From assembly GCA_018666235.1 (NCBI GenBank), contig JABJAB010000097.1, positions 56,708 through 120,707 on the forward strand: a DNA stretch of 64,000 nt. The letters are read 5' to 3'. Below are positions 7,994 to 17,697 of the stretch, piece after piece; position 1 is the first letter of the stretch; each line of letters opens with the position of its first letter. This DNA is from Ilumatobacter sp. GTDB lineage: Bacteria > Actinomycetota > Acidimicrobiia > Acidimicrobiales > Ilumatobacteraceae. The notes under the pieces are model-generated. The model did not search any database and was not told the origin of the DNA. It worked only from the letters and a program-made list of their open reading frames with translations. Position numbers and translations under genes: made by a program.

Positions 7994-9556
7994 TCAGACG
8001 ATCTTGTTGTCGCCTTCGCCCCAGTACCGGTCGCGCAACACACGCTTGTAGAGCTTGCCGGTGGGCAGCCGCGGTAGTTCTGGATCGAAGTCGATCGAGC
8101 GCGGCACCTTCTGACGCGAGAGGTGCGCGCCACAGAACTCGGTGAGCTCGCGGACCAGGTCGTCGTCACCCTCCACGCCGGGCATCAGCTGCACCACGGC
8201 TTTGACCTCTTCGCCGAGATCGACATTCGGCACGCCGAAGACCGCCGCATCGGCAACCTTGGGATGGGTGATCAACAGGTTCTCGGTTTCCTGCGGATAA
8301 ATGTTCACGCCGCCCGAGATGATCATGAACGTCTTGCGGTCGGTGAGGTACAGGAAGCCGTCCTCATCGACGTAGCCAACATCATTGACCGTTGTCATCG
8401 AGCCGTCAGCTGACGTCGACTCGACAGTCTTGGCGGCATCGTTGTGATACTCAAACTCGCTACCCGACTTGAACCACAGCGTGCCCGGCTGGCCAAGCGG
8501 CAGCTCGTTCATGTCGTCGTCGGCGACGAACACCTCACCCAACACGATCTTGCCGACCGTTCCCTTGTGCGCCAGCCACTCCTCACTGTTGCACGCCGCA
8601 AACCCGAGCCCCTCGGTCGCGCCGTAGTACTCATGGATGATCGGGCCCCACCACTCGATCATCTGCTCCTTGACCTGGACTGGGCAAGGCGCAGCCGCAT
8701 GAATCGCGATTTCAAGTGAGGAAAGATCGAACTTCTCGCGCTCTTCGATTGGCAGTTTGAGCATTCGGCTGAACATCGTCGGCACCAGTTGGGTGTGCGT
8801 CACGTTGTACTGCTCGATCAACGTGAGGTACTCGAGCGGATCGAAGCGTTCCATGACGATCACTGTGCCGCCGCGCCGAATCGCGAGATTGACCGCAGCC
8901 TGCGGCGCCGAGTGATACAGCGGTGCGGGCGAGAGATAGATCATGTCGTCGCGGTACTGCCAGAGGTTCGAAAGAAAGTCGAACAGCGGCAGTCCCTTGG
9001 CCGGTGATTGTTCCGGCAGTGGGCGGATGATTCCCTTCGGCTGACCGGTGGTGCCCGAGGAGTACAGCATCGAGGTACCGAGCAGCTCGTTCTCGATCGG
9101 TGTCGACGGCTGCGATGCCAGGGCCTCGGTGTAGCTCCGAACGCGATTGTCGTCGACACCGGACAGATCAGGATCACCGACGACCAAGACAAGTGACACC
9201 TGCTCGAACGTCGGAAGTGCCTCGAGGACAACGTCGAGTTTGGCTGCCGAGGTGATCAGCACCTGCGATTCGCTGTTGTTGACGATGTAGGCCATTTCAT
9301 CCGCGGTGAGGTAGGAGTTGATGCACGTGTAATACAGCCCCGAGCGCTCCCCTGCTCCGCTCGCTTCGATGTGCCGGTCATTGTTCTCCATGAACACCGA
9401 ATAGTGATCGCCCGGTCCCAATCCGTGCGCTGTGAGAAGGTGCGCCAACCGATTACACCGCTCGTCGAGTTCACGGTGGCTGACCGACGCACCGTTCGAC
9501 GCCATGATGAACGCCGGACGATCCGGATGCTTCGTGACATAGGTGCCTGCGTACAT
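7994..9556 (-). CDS. AMP-dependent acyl-CoA synthetase (FadD-like)
   Basis: A 520-aa adenylate-forming enzyme that activates a fatty acid as acyl-AMP and then acyl-CoA. It has the P-loop-like MLYSSGTTGQPKGI, YGATEG (A5), DVGYVDEDGFLYLTDRKTFMIISGG (A7-A8) and the C-terminal LPRLPTGKLYKRVLRD with the catalytic lysine. ATG 9556 is chosen because GGGGGA sits about 5 nt upstream; the frame stays open to 9667 without family residues. It is divergent from gpsA and converges on the acyl-CoA dehydrogenase gene. The exact acyl substrate is unknown. Confidence 0.9.
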   Translation of the reverse strand: MYAGTYVTKHPDRPAFIMASNGASVSHRELDERCNRLAHLLTAHGLGPGDHYSVFMENNDRHIEASGAGERSGLYYTCINSYLTADEMAYIVNNSESQVLITSAAKLDVVLEALPTFEQVSLVLVVGDPDLSGVDDNRVRSYTEALASQPSTPIENELLGTSMLYSSGTTGQPKGIIRPLPEQSPAKGLPLFDFLSNLWQYRDDMIYLSPAPLYHSAPQAAVNLAIRRGGTVIVMERFDPLEYLTLIEQYNVTHTQLVPTMFSRMLKLPIEEREKFDLSSLEIAIHAAAPCPVQVKEQMIEWWGPIIHEYYGATEGLGFAACNSEEWLAHKGTVGKIVLGEVFVADDDMNELPLGQPGTLWFKSGSEFEYHNDAAKTVESTSADGSMTTVNDVGYVDEDGFLYLTDRKTFMIISGGVNIYPQETENLLITHPKVADAAVFGVPNVDLGEEVKAVVQLMPGVEGDDDLVRELTEFCGAHLSRQKVPRSIDFDPELPRLPTGKLYKRVLRDRYWGEGDNKIV

Positions 9557-9682
9557 GGTGTCCCCCAGAGAGATGTCGGCGATGCTGTGACCTAAGGTTC
9601 TCAGCGATGCCGACATTAGGCGGCGGGCAAGACGGGATACGAGGGGAACGCCATGCTGCGCAGGCAAATGCCAAAGGGAACG

Positions 9683-10678
9683 ATGAAGGTCACCGTGCTG
9701 GGCGCCGGTTCGTGGGGAACCACAGTTGCGTCACTCGTTGCGGGCAAGAACGACGCAACGGTGTGGGGTCGTGACGAAGCCCAGATGGCCGAGATTCGCG
9801 ACCAGCACAAGAACTCGAAGTACCTCGCCGACTACGACCTGCCCGAGAACCTGCACGGCACTGCTGATCTCGAAGAAGCGGTGGCGGGCGCGCATGTCCT
9901 CGTTGTCGGCGTCCCATCACATGCGTTCCGGGCGACGCTGGAGGCAGCCAAGCCGTTCGTGCATCCGTGGATCCCGATCATCAGCCTCACGAAGGGTCTT
10001 GAGGCCGAATCGATGCTCCGCATGACCGAGGTGATCAAAGACGTGCTGCCCGGTCGCCCGGTCGCTGCACTGTCAGGACCGAACCTCGCGAAAGAGATCA
10101 TGGCCGGCCAGGCCGCGGCGAGCGTTGTTGCAACGCACGACCTTGAAGTCGCTGCAGCCCTGCAGGCCATCTTCCAGAGCGGATTGTTTCGCGTGTACAT
10201 CAATCATGATGTCGTCGGCGTCGAGATGGGCGGTGCGCTCAAGAACGTCATCGCCATCGCTGCTGGCATGGCCGAAGGGCTCAGCGTCGGAGACAACACT
10301 CGCTCCGCCGTGATTGCTCGCGGGCTCGCCGAACTTTCGCGGCTCGGCGAGGCAATGGGTGGTGAAGCGGCGACATTCTCCGGTCTTGCTGGCCTCGGTG
10401 ACCTCGTCGCCACCTGCGTGTCGAAACAGAGTCGCAATCGCTACGTCGGCGAACAACTCGGCAAGGGTCGGCCACTGCAGGACATTCTCGACGAGATGAA
10501 CATGGTCGCTGAGGGCGTGAAGACGGTCAGCAGTGTGATGCAACTCGGCGAGCAGTACGGCGTCGACCTGCCAATCTGCGGCGAAGTCAACAAGGTGATC
10601 ACCGGCGCGGTCACCGGCGATCACGCCTACCGCGGCCTCTTTGCCATGCAGCCCGGCCACGAAGCCGAGCCCGGCTGA
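9683..10678 (+). CDS. gpsA: NAD(P)-dependent glycerol-3-phosphate dehydrogenase
   Basis: Reduces dihydroxyacetone phosphate to sn-glycerol-3-phosphate, the backbone for phospholipids. The 331-aa protein has the N-terminal Rossmann motif VLGAGSWGTTVA, VVGVPSHAFR, SLTKGLE, ALSGPNLAKEI, the catalytic-lysine helix VGVEMGGALKNVIAIAAGMAEGL and GLAGLGDLVATC. ATG 9683 has AAGGGA 5 nt upstream and gives the usual N-terminus; ATG codons at 9653 and 9668 are in frame. It stands between two lipid-activation genes. Confidence 0.95.
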   Translation: MKVTVLGAGSWGTTVASLVAGKNDATVWGRDEAQMAEIRDQHKNSKYLADYDLPENLHGTADLEEAVAGAHVLVVGVPSHAFRATLEAAKPFVHPWIPIISLTKGLEAESMLRMTEVIKDVLPGRPVAALSGPNLAKEIMAGQAAASVVATHDLEVAAALQAIFQSGLFRVYINHDVVGVEMGGALKNVIAIAAGMAEGLSVGDNTRSAVIARGLAELSRLGEAMGGEAATFSGLAGLGDLVATCVSKQSRNRYVGEQLGKGRPLQDILDEMNMVAEGVKTVSSVMQLGEQYGVDLPICGEVNKVITGAVTGDHAYRGLFAMQPGHEAEPG

Positions 10679-10683
10679 CCTTC

Positions 10684-10724
10684 CACCGCTCCCGCATTTC
10701 CTTTCACCGCTCCCGCATTTCCTT
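10684..10724. repeat. 20-bp direct repeat, 21-bp period
   Basis: CACCGCTCCCGCATTTCCTT occurs perfectly at 10684-10703 and 10705-10724, between gpsA and the acyl-CoA synthetase gene. It lies about 30-70 nt upstream of the probable -10 (10755-10760), so a paired activator or repressor site spaced two helical turns apart is possible. Confidence 0.9.
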
Positions 10725-10767
10725 GTTTGTGTCGGCTGGCACAGTCCGGTTGCCTACTGTCTGGCAG

Positions 10768-12399
10768 ATGGAGATGCACTTCGCCACCGTTTGGGAATCA
10801 ATCGCCGACGTCATTCCTGACGCACCAGCTGTCACCACGGGCGACACCACCCGTACATGGGCCGAGTACGACAACCGTGGCGCTCGGATGGCACAGGCCT
10901 TCACCGCCGCCGGGCTCGGCCCAGACTCGAAGGTCGCGCTGTTCATGTACAACGGCAACGAGTACATGGAGGCTCACTACGGCGTCTTCAAGATGCGCGG
11001 CGTCGCTATCAACGTCAACTATCGGTACCTCGACGAAGAGCTCTGGTACCTCCTCGACAACTCCGACTCCAAGGCGATCGTCTTCCACGCCTCGCTTGCC
11101 GACCGGGTCGCTCGAGTTGTCGACCGCCTCCCGAATCTCAAGCTGCTGATTGTCGTCGACGACCTCCTCGACGGCGAGGAATGGGTCGATGTCCCTGGGG
11201 CCCAGGCCTATGAGGACGTCATCGCCGCTCACGAGCCGATGGAGCGGATCGAGCGACGCGAGGACGACATGTACATGCTCTACACGGGCGGCACCACCGG
11301 CATGCCCAAGGGCGTGATGTACGCCGTTGGCGGCTCGACTGCCGCTCTCGCCGGGTCGGGCTATCCGCTGCTCGGAATGGAGTTGCCGGAGTCGGCCGAG
11401 CAGATGGCACCGATGGTCAAACAACTCACCGACGCGGGGGGCCAGTACACATCGGTCCCCTGCGCCCCAGTGATGCACGGTACCGGATGCTGGCTTGGCT
11501 GGTTCATCCCGATGCTCGGGGGCGCACACATCGTCAACCTCACCGCACGCAGCCTCAAAGCTCACGAGGTGCTCGAAACAGTCGAGCGCCACGGAGTGAA
11601 TGGGCTGACGATCGTCGGCGACAGCTTCGCCAAGCCGCTCGTCCGCGCACTCGACGAAGGCAAGCCTGACGGTTCGAAGTACGACATGTCCTCGATCAAG
11701 ATGATGAACTCGTCCGGTGTCATGTGGACCACCGAGGTCAAGAACGACCTCATCGATCGGATCGAACAGGTCGTGTTGATCGACGCGATGGGTTCAACCG
11801 AAGGGTCGATGGGCACACAGATAATGGCCAAGGGCATGCAAGCCGAGACGGCACGATTCACCAAGGGTCCGCTCGCCAAGGTTTTCAACGAACACGACGA
11901 GGAGGTCGTGCCGGGGTCGGGCGAGGTCGGCATGGTTGCCGCTGGCGGCAACGTGCCGCTTGGCTACTTCAAGGACGAGACGAAGTCAGCACGCACGTTC
12001 CGCGTTATCAACGGTGAGCGCTACTCCTTCCCCGGCGACTTCGCCACGGTCGAAGAAGACGGCACCCTCATCCTGCTCGGCCGCGGCAGTCAGGTCATCA
12101 ACACCGGTGGCGAGAAGGTGTTCCCCGAAGAAGTCGAAGAAGCGGTCAAACGAGTCGACGGCGTCCTCGATTGTCTCGTGGTCGGCGTACCCGACGAGAA
12201 GTTCGGCAATGCGGTCACTGCCGTCGCTTCGCTGGTCGACGGCGCCTCGGTCGAAGCAAGCACCATCATCACCTCGGTCAAGGCCGAACTCGCCGGGTTC
12301 AAGGCCCCGAAGTCTGTGATCTTCGTCGACCACGTCCCCCGCGCCCCCAACGGCAAGGCCAACTACAAGGCGGCCAAGGAGATCGCCACGGCGACCTGA
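10768..12399 (+). CDS. Acyl-CoA synthetase (FadD-like)
   Basis: A 543-aa adenylate-forming enzyme. It has MLYTGGTTGMPKGVMY (ATP loop), IDAMGSTEG (A5), YSFPGDFATVEEDGTLILLGRGSQVINTGGEKVFPEEVEE as scattered A7-A8 residues and PRAPNGKANYKAAKEIA with the catalytic lysine at the C-terminus. The terminus resembles the actinobacterial acyl-CoA synthetases of the FadD group. ATG 10768 is preceded by TACTGT with a 7-nt gap. Just upstream lies a 21-bp-period direct repeat. Its stop is 1 nt from the stop of the opposing dienelactone hydrolase gene. Confidence 0.9.
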   Translation: MEMHFATVWESIADVIPDAPAVTTGDTTRTWAEYDNRGARMAQAFTAAGLGPDSKVALFMYNGNEYMEAHYGVFKMRGVAINVNYRYLDEELWYLLDNSDSKAIVFHASLADRVARVVDRLPNLKLLIVVDDLLDGEEWVDVPGAQAYEDVIAAHEPMERIERREDDMYMLYTGGTTGMPKGVMYAVGGSTAALAGSGYPLLGMELPESAEQMAPMVKQLTDAGGQYTSVPCAPVMHGTGCWLGWFIPMLGGAHIVNLTARSLKAHEVLETVERHGVNGLTIVGDSFAKPLVRALDEGKPDGSKYDMSSIKMMNSSGVMWTTEVKNDLIDRIEQVVLIDAMGSTEGSMGTQIMAKGMQAETARFTKGPLAKVFNEHDEEVVPGSGEVGMVAAGGNVPLGYFKDETKSARTFRVINGERYSFPGDFATVEEDGTLILLGRGSQVINTGGEKVFPEEVEEAVKRVDGVLDCLVVGVPDEKFGNAVTAVASLVDGASVEASTIITSVKAELAGFKAPKSVIFVDHVPRAPNGKANYKAAKEIATAT

Positions 12400-12400
12400 G

Positions 12401-13189
12401 TCAGAGCAGTTTCTCGGCAAAAAAGTCGAGGACGCGCTCCACACTGGTGTCGTCACGCTGTTCGGTCAGCGTCGAGTGGTCCTGCTTCTTCTCGCTGGGC
12501 AACTCGATGGCGATGAACGCGTCGCCGAGCTTCTCGCGCAGCGTCGAGAAACGATCGCCGACCAGCTTGTCATCGGTGAAGCGCAGGCCGAGCACTTGGC
12601 AACCATGCTGGGCGCGCTCGATGACGGCTGCCTCGTCGTCAGGTGACAGGTTGAGGTCGGCCCCGCGCTCCTTGCCGATGGGGAAGGGCATCGACGGTTG
12701 GGCGAGGACCGGCGCCACCATCAGGTCGTCGACCATCATGCCGAGTGCAAAGCCACCCGAGAAACACATGCCAACCGCACCGACACCCGGCCCGCCCACG
12801 TCGGCGTGCACGTTGCGAGCCAGAGCGCGCAACCAGGCAATGACCGGCGAGGTCTTCTTCATGGCCATCGTGGTGAATTCGTTGGCGATGCAGATCTTGA
12901 GCATTGATTGTGCGAGGTAGAGCTGCGATGGCCCCTGACCGGGCGTACCGACCAACGACGGCATCACCACCGTGAAGCCGCGGCCGACAACCTCGTTGGC
13001 AAACTTCGCGACGAGCGGGGTAATCCCCGGAATCTCGTGGATCACGATGACCGCAGGGCCAACGCCACGCCGATACGTCGGAAAGGTGATGTCGGCGGCA
13101 GAAAACTCACCCAGCGTCCAGCCGGCAAGCACACCGGTACGGATGGGGACGGCACCGTCGGGCCTGGTCGGGTTGTCCGTCGTGGTCAT
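12401..13189 (-). CDS. Dienelactone hydrolase family protein
   Basis: A 262-aa cytoplasmic alpha/beta hydrolase of the DLH family. VIVIHEIPGI holds the conserved glutamate near the active site and GVGAVGMCFSGGFAL holds the cysteine nucleophile typical of this family instead of serine. The classical enzyme opens dienelactones in aromatic degradation, but most actinobacterial members are of unknown substrate. It precedes no other aromatic gene here and lies 11 nt from the phosphotransferase gene behind it, with which it is probably co-transcribed. Confidence 0.86.
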   Translation of the reverse strand: MTTTDNPTRPDGAVPIRTGVLAGWTLGEFSAADITFPTYRRGVGPAVIVIHEIPGITPLVAKFANEVVGRGFTVVMPSLVGTPGQGPSQLYLAQSMLKICIANEFTTMAMKKTSPVIAWLRALARNVHADVGGPGVGAVGMCFSGGFALGMMVDDLMVAPVLAQPSMPFPIGKERGADLNLSPDDEAAVIERAQHGCQVLGLRFTDDKLVGDRFSTLREKLGDAFIAIELPSEKKQDHSTLTEQRDDTSVERVLDFFAEKLL

Positions 13190-13200
13190 GATGTCTGCTT

Positions 13201-14229
13201 TCAGCTGAGGCGCTCGAGAGCGTCTTCGGCGAGACGTTCGGTACCCTCTTTAAACGAGGCGAGCGTCTCTTGATCGATTTCTTGGTCACCCATTGCGCCA
13301 TGCAGATAACGGGCGTAAACCCCCTCGGAGATCACGGCGAGGCGCCACGCTCCGAAGGCGCGGTAGTACCCGATGTTGCTCATGTCGCGGCCGGTGCGGT
13401 TGGCATACCGTTCGACCAGCTCGTCATACGTGGGGAAGCCGTCGATTCCCGTCGGGTCGTTGGCACGGAGTTGTTCTTCGCCTGGGTCAGACCAATACAC
13501 CCCCACGTAGCCGACGTCGGCCAGCGGGTCCCCAAGCGTGCACAGTTCCCAGTCGAGCACCGCAGCGATGCGCCCCGTCCCAGTATTCACGAGCAGGTTG
13601 CCGAAGCGATAGTCGCCGTGGGCGATCGAGACACCCACCTGTTCCGGCAGGTTGCGTGCGAGCCGTTGCGCGACCTCGTCGATGGCCGGCAGCTCGCGCG
13701 TCTTGGACTTCTCCCACTGTGTGGTCCAACGCTTGACCTGACGCTCGATGTATCCCTCACGGCGAGCGAGGTCACCCAGGCCGATGCTGTCGATGTCAAC
13801 CTCGTGGAGGTCCGCAAGGACGTCAATCAGATGTTCCCCGGCAGCCCGGCGGAGCTCAGGCGACATGGGCTCCGCGCGCTCAGGCGAATCAAGCACGACC
13901 CCGTCGACGTACGCCATCACATAGAAGGGCGCATCGTTCACCTCGATGTCACGACAGACGGCCAACGTCTCCGGCACTGGGACCCCGGTGAGACCAACCG
14001 CCGAGATGATGCGATGCTCTCGCTCCATGTCGTGGGCCGTGGCGAGCACCGAACCCGTTGGCGGACGACGGAGAACAAACTTGTGACCGCTGGCGTCGGT
14101 GACGGTGAACGTCAGGTTCGATCGACCACCGGCGATGATGTCGAACTGAAAGGGCGCGACCGCACCTTCCACATGATTGGAGAGCCACGTCGTGACCTTC
14201 GGTATGTCAATCCCCACGATGTCACTCAC
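13201..14229 (-). CDS. APH-family phosphotransferase (ACAD10/11 N-terminal-like)
   Basis: A 342-aa kinase-fold protein of the aminoglycoside-phosphotransferase superfamily, in the branch related to the kinase part of ACAD10/ACAD11. It shows GGRSNLTFTV (nucleotide loop), FVLRRPP (lysine-like strand), VSIAHGDYRFGNLLV (catalytic Asp and metal-binding Asn) and AVLDWELCTLGDPLADVGY (second metal site). Such proteins probably phosphorylate hydroxy-acyl groups rather than drugs. GTG 14229 has TACCGT 8 nt upstream. The next gene downstream is the dienelactone hydrolase. Confidence 0.86.
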   Translation of the reverse strand: MSDIVGIDIPKVTTWLSNHVEGAVAPFQFDIIAGGRSNLTFTVTDASGHKFVLRRPPTGSVLATAHDMEREHRIISAVGLTGVPVPETLAVCRDIEVNDAPFYVMAYVDGVVLDSPERAEPMSPELRRAAGEHLIDVLADLHEVDIDSIGLGDLARREGYIERQVKRWTTQWEKSKTRELPAIDEVAQRLARNLPEQVGVSIAHGDYRFGNLLVNTGTGRIAAVLDWELCTLGDPLADVGYVGVYWSDPGEEQLRANDPTGIDGFPTYDELVERYANRTGRDMSNIGYYRAFGAWRLAVISEGVYARYLHGAMGDQEIDQETLASFKEGTERLAEDALERLS

Positions 14230-14290
14230 GGGACGAGACGGTAGTGCCCGTCAGGCGCAGGCCCCTGATCCGACGAAGAAGCTGAGGCCC

Positions 14291-15481
14291 TCAGCCGGGT
14301 CGGCCGACGCCGGAGACCTTGCCCCAGTTGACGGAGCCGACCTTGACGACGCTGCCGGTGTTCGGCGCGTGCACGTGCTGTCCACCGCCGAGGTAGACGC
14401 TGACATGGCTGATCGGGCTGTAGAAGAAGATGAGGTCACCCGGTTGCGCAGCGCCCTTGGCGACATGTGGGATGGAGGCGTACTGCGCTCGGCTCTGGTG
14501 CGGGAGGTAGACGCCAGCTTGTGCCCAGGCGTACTTCGTGAGACCCGAGCAGTCGAACGACACGCCAGGGTTCGAGGTTGCGTACCGATAGGGCACACCC
14601 TGCTGGCTCAGAGCGGCGTTGACAGCCGTGCCGGAGCGAGATGACACCGCTGGTGGCGGACTACTCGGTGCTGGCGCGGACGATCCTCCGCCCGAGTCCG
14701 AGGTGGATGTGCCACCCGAGGTGGACGTCCCGCCCGAGGTCGATGTGCCACCCGAGGTGGAGGTGGAGCCTCCGCTGCTGGTGGTGGTGTTCGCTGCGGC
14801 GCTTGCGCGCTGCTGCGCTTCGTACTCGGCTTTGACCCGAGCCGCTGCTTCGCGAGCACGACGAGCCTCTTCTTCGGCCACCAACTCACCGAGCTTGGCT
14901 TCAGCGTCGGCACGTGCCGCGGTGTACTCGCCAGTCAGCCGCTCAGTGCGCTCCTGTGCATCGACGAGGCTCTTCGCGAGCTGTTCGGCCTCGGTGCGTT
15001 TGCGGCCAAGCTCGGCACGCTCGACTTCGAGATCCTTGACGATGGCGTTGAGATCGTCGGTCGTGACGGTGCCGGCGCTGAGTGCGACACGAGCCAGTTC
15101 ATCGCGCTGCATGACGGCGTTCAAGTTGTCGGTGTCTTCAAAGAGCGGACCGAGTGGCGTGTCCCCCGCTCCAACGAAGGAACGGATAGCCATTTCGCCC
15201 AGGTCCCCGCGCAGATCATTGATCTCGGCCTCTTTGGCAGCGACACGTGCCTCGGCTTCGACAATTTCCTCGTCGAGCAGAGTCTGAGCATCAACCGCAA
15301 GGACGTATTCCTCACCGATGCGGCGGGCATCCTCTTCGAGCCGTTCGAGTTCGTCGACGATGTCTTCGACCCGCTGGCGCTGTTGATCGACCGGGTTCGC
15401 GTTGGCGACAGTCGGCGTGAACGCCGGAACCATCAGCGCGGACGCGAGGACGACCGGGACAATGCGCAAGAGCTTGGTCAT
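14291..15481 (-). CDS. Secreted NlpC/P60 peptidoglycan hydrolase with coiled-coil
   Basis: A 396-aa exported cell-wall endopeptidase of the RipA type. Order: signal peptide (about residues 1-29, ending near VANANP), a long coiled coil (about 30-215, with RVEDIVDELERLEEDAR and an Ala/Glu-rich arm), a linker of repeated Ser-Thr-Ser-Gly-Gly units, then the NlpC/P60 domain with the catalytic Cys in FDCSGLTKYAW, His in ISHVSVYLG and the polar third residue in HVHAPNTG. It should cut the peptide stems of peptidoglycan during division. A TAGCAT hexamer at 15492-15497 may be its -10. Confidence 0.92.
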   Translation of the reverse strand: MTKLLRIVPVVLASALMVPAFTPTVANANPVDQQRQRVEDIVDELERLEEDARRIGEEYVLAVDAQTLLDEEIVEAEARVAAKEAEINDLRGDLGEMAIRSFVGAGDTPLGPLFEDTDNLNAVMQRDELARVALSAGTVTTDDLNAIVKDLEVERAELGRKRTEAEQLAKSLVDAQERTERLTGEYTAARADAEAKLGELVAEEEARRAREAAARVKAEYEAQQRASAAANTTTSSGGSTSTSGGTSTSGGTSTSGGTSTSDSGGGSSAPAPSSPPPAVSSRSGTAVNAALSQQGVPYRYATSNPGVSFDCSGLTKYAWAQAGVYLPHQSRAQYASIPHVAKGAAQPGDLIFFYSPISHVSVYLGGGQHVHAPNTGSVVKVGSVNWGKVSGVGRPG

Positions 15482-15605
15482 CACCGGAGCGATGCTACCG
15501 AATATGACGATCATGTTGCGAAATTCCAACGAAAGTTCATGAAGTGCGGTCTGTCACCCCACCGGGCACTCATCGACACCGGGTCTCAGCGCTCGGCGCA
15601 GCCGC

Positions 15606-17222
15606 TCATTCCCACTCGATGGTGCCTGGAGGCTTCGAGGTGATGTCGTAGGCGACGCGGTTGACGCCCGCGACCTCGTTGATGATCCGTTGGCTCATGA
15701 CTTCGAGCGTCTCATACGGAATCCGGGCCCAATCGGCAGTCATTGCGTCGTCGCTCGTGACTGCCCGGATGATGATCGGATGGCCATAGGTGCGCTCGTC
15801 GCCCATCACCCCAACCGAGCGAACGTCGGCAAGCAGCGCTGCGTAGCTCTGCCAGATCTCCCGTTCAAGACCAGCGTTCTTCAACTCCTCACGCACGATG
15901 GCGTCGGCCTCTTGCAGCAGGGCAACGCGTTCGGGCGTCACTTCACCGATGATTCGGACGCCGAGCCCCGGACCGGGGAACGGTTGGCGCCAGACCATTT
16001 CGTCAGGCAGCCCCAACTCGGTGCCCAGTGCGCGCACCTCGTCCTTGAACAGATCGCGCAGCGGCTCGATCAATTCGAGCTCCATATCGTCGGGCAGTCC
16101 GCCGACGTTGTGGTGGCTCTTGATCACTGCCGCAGTGCCATCGGCACCGCCCGACTCGATCAGGTCGGGATACAGCGTGCCCTGGACCAGGAACTTGGCC
16201 TCGGTCAAGCCCCCGGTGTGCTTCTCGAACACCCGGATGAAGCGTTCGCCAATCGCCTTGCGCTTGGATTCGGGCTCGGTCAGTCCGGCGAGCGCCTCGA
16301 AGAACGACGCGCCTTCGTCGGCATGGATCAGCTCGATGCCGAGGTGGCGGCGGAAGGTCTCGACAACCTGCTCGCTCTCGTTCTTGCGCATGAGCCCAGT
16401 GTCGACATAGATACACGTGAGCTGGCTGCCGATGGCCTTGTGCACCAACGCAGCGGCGACGGACGAGTCGACCCCGCCTGACAGCCCGCAAATGACTCGG
16501 GCGCCGCCCACCCGTTCGCGGATCAGCGCGACTTGTTCGTCGATGACCGATGCCATCTTCCAGTCGTTTGCAATGCCGGCACGCTCATGGAGGAACCGGG
16601 CCATCGCCCCCATGCCGAACGGGCTGTGCTTCACCTCTGGGTGAAACTGCACTCCATAGATCTTGCGATCGTCGTTCTCCAGCACGGCGACCGGCGCTCC
16701 GGGCGATGACGCGGTGACCGTGAATCCCGCGGGCGCCTCGGTGACGCCATCGAAGTGACTCATCCAACACTCATGCTCGCCAGGCGCCTCATCCGGAAGG
16801 ATCAGCGACGCTCCGTTTCGAGTGAGCTCGGTACGCCCGTACTCGCCCTTCATTCCTCGGCCGACCGTGCCGCCGAGCTGCTGGGCGATCAGTTGGGCGC
16901 CGTAGCAGATGCCCAAGATCGGGATGCCCAAGTCGTACACAGCGGGGTCGAGCGACGGCGCACCGTCGACATGCACGCTCTTGGGGCCACCGGACAAGAT
17001 GATGGCGGCGGGATGCTTGGCCGCCATCTCAGCGGCACTGAGCCGGTGGCCGACGATCTCGGAGAACACGTTCAACTCACGGACGCGCCGCGCAATCAAC
17101 TGGGCGTATTGAGCACCGAAGTCAACAACGAGCACAGTGGCCCGCTTCGAGCCGGCGTCGCCGGCGTCGTGGCTGTCAGATTGGGTGCTGGTGTCATGAG
17201 GGGTTTGCTGCGGTTGACTCAA
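15606..17222 (-). CDS. guaA: GMP synthase (glutamine-hydrolysing)
   Basis: Makes GMP from XMP, ATP and glutamine. The 538-aa protein has the class I glutaminase half (VLVVDFGAQYAQLIARR, GICYGAQLIAQQLGG with the cysteine, FHPEVKHS with the His-Glu pair) and the synthetase half (VICGLSGGVDSSVAAALV P-loop, PFPGPGLGVRI, and the terminal DITSKPPGTIEWE dimerisation motif). The start appears to be TTG 17222: the conserved part begins about 30 codons later, no ATG or GTG fits, and TACGAT lies 8 nt upstream. It is divergent from the small membrane protein. Confidence 0.95.
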   Translation of the reverse strand: MSQPQQTPHDTSTQSDSHDAGDAGSKRATVLVVDFGAQYAQLIARRVRELNVFSEIVGHRLSAAEMAAKHPAAIILSGGPKSVHVDGAPSLDPAVYDLGIPILGICYGAQLIAQQLGGTVGRGMKGEYGRTELTRNGASLILPDEAPGEHECWMSHFDGVTEAPAGFTVTASSPGAPVAVLENDDRKIYGVQFHPEVKHSPFGMGAMARFLHERAGIANDWKMASVIDEQVALIRERVGGARVICGLSGGVDSSVAAALVHKAIGSQLTCIYVDTGLMRKNESEQVVETFRRHLGIELIHADEGASFFEALAGLTEPESKRKAIGERFIRVFEKHTGGLTEAKFLVQGTLYPDLIESGGADGTAAVIKSHHNVGGLPDDMELELIEPLRDLFKDEVRALGTELGLPDEMVWRQPFPGPGLGVRIIGEVTPERVALLQEADAIVREELKNAGLEREIWQSYAALLADVRSVGVMGDERTYGHPIIIRAVTSDDAMTADWARIPYETLEVMSQRIINEVAGVNRVAYDITSKPPGTIEWE

Positions 17223-17295
17223 GACCGTGAATCGTAGAGGAGTCGGCCACAGCCGCCGACCAGGCGTTGACGAGAAGTTCAGGCAAACGTCTACC

Positions 17296-17646
17296 GTGCG
17301 CCCGACGGCACTGCTGTTCGCCGCGCTGCTCGCCAGCGCGGCGATCTTCTTGTCCGCGCTCAGCCTGAGTACGCCCGCATCAGCAATCGGCTTGTCACCG
17401 AGCAACGCCGTCGCCACTTCTCCACCGGTTGAGCCGCGACCGCCGATCACCACCAACGACTTCTTTCCGGAAGAACGCGACCTCACTTCCTGCATCGGCG
17501 TGCTCGAACGTCCCGGCTGCGGCAGCGAGAGTCGCGGTGGCTGGCGTCAGACATTGATCCTCGTCGCAATCTTCGGCGGTCTCGCCGTCGTCTTCGGCAA
17601 CGTCGCTCGCGGCGTGATCAAGAACCGCCGGGCTCAGCAGCCATAA
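17296..17646 (+). CDS. Small membrane protein of unknown function
   Basis: About 116 residues with two hydrophobic helices: one N-terminal (TALLFAALLASAAIFLSALS, possibly an uncleaved or cleaved signal) and one near the C-terminus (TLILVAIFGGLAVVFGNVA) before a basic end. Between them is a short extracellular loop with two cysteines (TSCIGVLERPGCGS) that could form a disulfide. I recognise no family. The start is uncertain: GTG 17296 puts the first helix at the N-terminus, GTG 17227 would add 23 residues. Divergent from guaA and upstream of the decarboxylase. Confidence 0.6.
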   Translation: MRPTALLFAALLASAAIFLSALSLSTPASAIGLSPSNAVATSPPVEPRPPITTNDFFPEERDLTSCIGVLERPGCGSESRGGWRQTLILVAIFGGLAVVFGNVARGVIKNRRAQQP

Positions 17647-17697
17647 CTGCTCAGTTCCGTGCCGCCAGGTACGGCGCGACGGCTCTACCCTGCTGCC

